Positions 54,350 through 56,805 of a stretch of DNA of 56,805 bases are shown here, piece after piece (the first letter of the stretch is position 1; the number at the start of each line of letters is the position of its first letter). The DNA comes from a virus. The notes under the pieces were generated by a model that saw only the letters and a program-made list of their open reading frames with translations, was not told the DNA's origin and did not search any database. The position numbers and the translations under genes were made by a program. The stretch spans positions 1 to 56,805 of the IMG/VR virus record IMGVR_UViG_3300046474_000372; one strand, 5' to 3'.

Positions 54350-55135
54350 TTACCTTACGGGTACAAGCTTCTCTTTGAGCATGTCCATTGCTTCACGCTT
54401 GTATGACCTAAGCTGGTCCTTGGAAATGTTCAAAGTCTTTGCCATCTCTGCATGAGTCTTGTCATCTCCGTCTTTTAAACCATAAGACATGATGATGATA
54501 TCTTTGTGTGGGCTGGGCAGATCGTCTATCATTTGATGGATGCGCTCTTTATCAATTCTCTGCTCTACCTCGGTCGCAATAGGATCGATTTCGAACTCGG
54601 GACTATCCGTGTTCATATCCTCAATATAGTATGTGAGGAACTTAGTTTCAGATAACTCCCTGAGGTCTTTTTCCGAGACCTTGGGGAACTTTTCTTTTAG
54701 CGTTTCGAAAGAGCAATTATCAGGGTTTGCCTCTATATACTTTTGAATTTGTTGTCCGATCTGCTGCTTCCAAATCGGCAGGGCTACAATTCGCATTTTG
54801 GACATGGTATATAGAATTCTTTGTTGAATCCACCACCCCCCATAAGAAAGAAATCTCACTTCTGGTGTAGGTTTGTATTTTTCAAATCCTACTAGTAATC
54901 CTTCATTGGCAGCTCCAATAAGTTCTTCAAATAGATATAGATCTCCTCCACTAAAGTACTTGGCTTGTTTAAACGAAAACCTCAGATTTGAATTGATGAT
55001 TTTTTGTTTGATAGCGGCTTTCTTAGCTGGAGTAGCTGCCGGGTCTTGGTATTCCAGGAAGAGGTCATATTCCTCTTCTCGATTAAGCATAGGGTGCTTG
55101 CAAATTTCTTCGTAGTATTTCGAGAGGTCTGTCAT
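54350..55135 (-). CDS. Sigma-70 family RNA polymerase sigma factor
   Basis: A 261-aa protein. Residues ~30-110 match sigma region 2: 'INSNLRFSFKQAKYFSGGDL', 'ELIGAANEGLLVGFEKY' and 'RFLSYGGWWIQQRILY' (region 2.3-2.4, promoter melting and -10 reading). Residues ~205-258 match region 4: 'MIDDLPSPHKDIIIMSYGLK' and the HTH 'THAEMAKTLNISKDQLRSYK'. It probably directs either host or phage RNAP to phage promoters. It is the only minus-strand gene in the right third and has no TAAAATA motif, so it may use a different promoter. Confidence 0.85.
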   Translation of the reverse strand: MTDLSKYYEEICKHPMLNREEEYDLFLEYQDPAATPAKKAAIKQKIINSNLRFSFKQAKYFSGGDLYLFEELIGAANEGLLVGFEKYKPTPEVRFLSYGGWWIQQRILYTMSKMRIVALPIWKQQIGQQIQKYIEANPDNCSFETLKEKFPKVSEKDLRELSETKFLTYYIEDMNTDSPEFEIDPIATEVEQRIDKERIHQMIDDLPSPHKDIIIMSYGLKDGDDKTHAEMAKTLNISKDQLRSYKREAMDMLKEKLVPVR

Positions 55136-55215
55136 GTATAATTCCGTTCGAGACCGCTTAAGTCTCCTTTAGGTAGAGAGTATCACGAAGTATCAATATT
55201 AATCAAGTAGTAAGA

Positions 55216-55770
55216 ATGGAAGTAATTAGTAATATAGAAGCTATAGCAAGGGGTCTGAAAAAGTACTTTACTGGAAAGCCTTGTATAAAAGGACATATCG
55301 CTCAAAGATATGTTATAAATGGTACATGCGTCATATGCAACCTAGAAAAAGGCCAGTCCATACGAAAAGCAGATCCTCAAAAGTATAAAGACTACGACAA
55401 GGCGTATGCTCAGAGGAATATGCAAAAGAAAGTATATCAGATACGAGCTAGAAGAAAAGCTGATCCAGAAAAATATAAGGCTGGATATAAAGCATATAGT
55501 ATTAAGGCTAGACCTCAAATACTTGCAAGGGTTAATCAACGTAAAGCTGACAAACTCAAAGCAACGCCCTTCTGGTCAGATCTGGAACAGATAAAAGGTA
55601 TCTACGAAGAAGCTGCAATGTTTGATATCCTCTTCCGGCGTAAACATCACGTCGATCATATCGTTCCTTTGAAGCATAAGTTAGTTTGTGGTTTACATGT
55701 TCCGGCTAACCTGCGTATAATTACAGCAGAAGAAAACTTAGCCAAGAACAACAAGTTTGAGATAGAATGA
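55216..55770 (+). CDS. HNH endonuclease
   Basis: A 184-aa protein. C-terminal 'RKHHVDHIVPLKHKLVCGLH' and 'ANLRIITAEENLAKNNKF' form the HNH metal site; N-terminal C-x-x-G-H and C-x-x-C ('GTCVICNLEKG') plus a Lys/Tyr-rich helix bind zinc and DNA. Such free-standing HNH genes are common mobile (homing) elements in phages. It overlaps the guanylate kinase start by 4 nt (ATGA), so it has become part of the operon. Confidence 0.8.
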   Translation: MEVISNIEAIARGLKKYFTGKPCIKGHIAQRYVINGTCVICNLEKGQSIRKADPQKYKDYDKAYAQRNMQKKVYQIRARRKADPEKYKAGYKAYSIKARPQILARVNQRKADKLKATPFWSDLEQIKGIYEEAAMFDILFRRKHHVDHIVPLKHKLVCGLHVPANLRIITAEENLAKNNKFEIE

Positions 55771-56375
55771 AACATTTAATAACAATCACAGGTCCTTCTG
55801 GATCTGGCAAAAGCGAATTGCTTAACAAGCTCCTGGCATCAGGTAAGTTTGCAAAGCTACTAAGCGTAACAACACGTCAACCACGTGAAGGAGAAAAGGA
55901 TGGAGTGGACTATCGATTCACTACCGATTCTATCTTCAATCGACTTCTTGAAGAAGACCAGTTCGTCCAGACTGTCAAATTTAGAGATAAGCAATATGGA
56001 ACTCTCAAGACTGACGCAGAAGAAGCAGTTAGCTCAGGAGTTGTGCCCGTATGCATCGTTGAGCCATCAGGGATATTTCAGTTTCAAAAATTCTCTGCAG
56101 CGAATGGTTATACATTACTCACGATTTTCGTCCAAGCCAGCTTTGACGTTTTGGTACATCGCTACCTCTCTAGGCTTGCTCCCTCAGATTTCGAAAGCGC
56201 TGAACGAATCGAATATCATTCCAAGCGTATAGCCGGTATTCATGATGAACACTCGACTTGGGGTGATGCTGTACGATATAATTGTACATTCATAAATTCA
56301 GGCAACGATCTTAACTACATTGAAGAAATGGCTAAGATGATCGAACTATACGTGGAGAACAAGAGTGAGCGTTAA
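55767..56375 (+). CDS. gmk: Guanylate kinase
   Basis: A 202-aa protein of normal length. P-loop 'ITGPSGSGKSELLNKLL' and 'LSVTTRQPREGEKDGVDYRF', the GMP-binding block, are intact; 'RYLSRLAPSDFESAERIEYH' is the lid/helix region with the catalytic Arg residues. It converts GMP/dGMP to GDP/dGDP with ATP, supplying nucleotides for replication alongside the dCMP deaminase. Confidence 0.9.
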   Translation: MKHLITITGPSGSGKSELLNKLLASGKFAKLLSVTTRQPREGEKDGVDYRFTTDSIFNRLLEEDQFVQTVKFRDKQYGTLKTDAEEAVSSGVVPVCIVEPSGIFQFQKFSAANGYTLLTIFVQASFDVLVHRYLSRLAPSDFESAERIEYHSKRIAGIHDEHSTWGDAVRYNCTFINSGNDLNYIEEMAKMIELYVENKSER

Positions 56376-56550
56376 GGTAGAAATGGAAGTAAACGAAGAG
56401 AAGAAAATGGTCGCTCTTTCGTTTGAATGCAATTCAGAAAAAGACCATGAAATTCTGGATGCTATCCGTACAGCTATGTTCGGAGACTTCGAAAAACGTG
56501 GTGGTTATGTAAGTTCTAACCAACTAGTAGTCCAGGTTAAGACCGAGTAA
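56365..56550 (+). CDS. Uncharacterised 61-aa protein
   Basis: GTG start at 56365, overlapping the kinase by 11 nt. A small alpha/beta protein ('KMVALSFECNSEKDHEILDA'). No motif known. Confidence 0.55.
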   Translation: MSVKVEMEVNEEKKMVALSFECNSEKDHEILDAIRTAMFGDFEKRGGYVSSNQLVVQVKTE

Positions 56551-56565
56551 ACAAATTGAGAATTT

Positions 56566-56575
56566 TTGGTATAAC
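56566..56575 (+). promoter_or_regulatory. Plus-strand promoter TTGGTATAAC
   Basis: One mismatch to TTGGTATAAG, followed by AGTATTGAGAC as at 49918. 17 nt before the gene at 56593. Confidence 0.6.
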
Positions 56576-56592
56576 AGTATTGAGACAACGAT

Positions 56593-56760
56593 ATGCTTGA
56601 AAAACAAGGTAAAGTCGTCTTGACCGATGAGGATCTAAACCTGTATAATAAGGGTCAAGTATCCGAACGGATTAAAGAAACGTGGGGTCTCTCTTTTAGC
56701 GACCTCGAAGAAGTAGTGGCCTCACATAGTTACACAATTATTAAAACCAAGGAAGTATAA
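56593..56760 (+). CDS. Uncharacterised 55-aa protein
   Basis: Starts MLEKQGKVVLTDEDLNLYNK; a helical, charged peptide. First gene after the promoter at 56566. Function unknown. Confidence 0.5.
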   Translation: MLEKQGKVVLTDEDLNLYNKGQVSERIKETWGLSFSDLEEVVASHSYTIIKTKEV

Positions 56761-56764
56761 GTTA

Positions 56765-56805
56765 ATGAATCTCGATTCACTTAAAGTATTGGCAGCTGCA
56801 CTACC
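56765..56805 (+). CDS. Start of a gene continuing beyond the window
   Basis: ATG 4 nt after the preceding stop; MNLDSLKVLAAAL is visible. Too short to identify. Confidence 0.4.
   Translation, partial: MNLDSLKVLAAAL

Noticed and set aside
1-56805. tRNA genes, CRISPR arrays, insertion sequences, integrase or attachment sites.
   Set aside because: Reading both strands I saw no cloverleaf, no regularly spaced repeats, no transposase or recombinase and no att-like duplications.

Overview
The window reads as part of the genome of a large tailed bacteriophage with a contractile tail (a myovirus, probably jumbo-sized). The evidence is a tail sheath gene, a portal, a T4/HK97-type prohead protease, a capsid and decoration pair, and a phage-encoded multi-subunit RNA polymerase (one beta gene and a beta-prime split over two genes) plus a sigma-70-like factor. 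A Gram-negative host is inferred from a lipobox-bearing lytic transglycosylase and two Sec-type secreted proteins. The secreted genes are visibly richer in G/C than the rest of the window, which suggests a GC-rich host such as a proteobacterium; the species cannot be named from this sequence.

Layout. Nearly all virion and RNA polymerase genes lie on the minus strand. In transcription order they are: a fibre-like gene (40.8-39.6 kb); portal (37.2 kb); RNAP beta (35.0-31.6 kb); fibre-like genes (31.6-28.7 kb); beta-prime N-part (28.7-27.5 kb); beta-prime C-part (20.9-19.1 kb); a virion lytic transglycosylase; a large structural protein; a run of putative internal head proteins (16.3-12.5 kb); prohead protease; an acidic scaffold/core-like gene with a predicted -1 frameshift; more internal proteins; decoration protein; major capsid protein; connector and neck genes; and the tail sheath running off the left edge. 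Islands of plus-strand genes interrupt this block (4.5-6.3, 21.0-27.4 and 37.4-39.6 kb), and the right third (40.8-56.8 kb) is almost wholly plus strand: helicases, a lysis-like cluster, nucleotide metabolism (dCMP deaminase, guanylate kinase), an HNH endonuclease and many small unknowns. The sigma factor is the one minus-strand gene there.

Regulation. Two promoter classes can be read directly. Thirteen plus-strand sites match TTGGTATAAG (two with one mismatch) and sit before plus-strand genes. Eleven minus-strand sites match TAAAATA and sit before virion and RNAP genes. Several leaders carry hairpins, including a ~97-nt structured leader before an XPD/DinG-like helicase.

Most interesting biology. 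Many proteins start with the same short peptide, (M)xNKYLEKIA. Most are encoded next to the prohead protease: glycine-zipper/membrane-like proteins, a putative ADP-ribosyltransferase, and a 56-aa very basic protein that is easily missed. The tag is also found on two plus-strand repair genes: a LigD-type 3'-phosphoesterase fused to an SF2 helicase (internal copy between the domains) and an HhH-GPD glycosylase-like domain fused to an ATP-dependent DNA ligase. By analogy with the T4 capsid-targeting sequence (internal proteins and Alt), I infer that this tag loads proteins into the prohead. If so, the phage would package an ADP-ribosyltransferase and a DNA end-repair/ligation kit with its genome. 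A textbook A_AAA_AAG slippery site with a downstream stem in the scaffold-like gene is a second strong lead.
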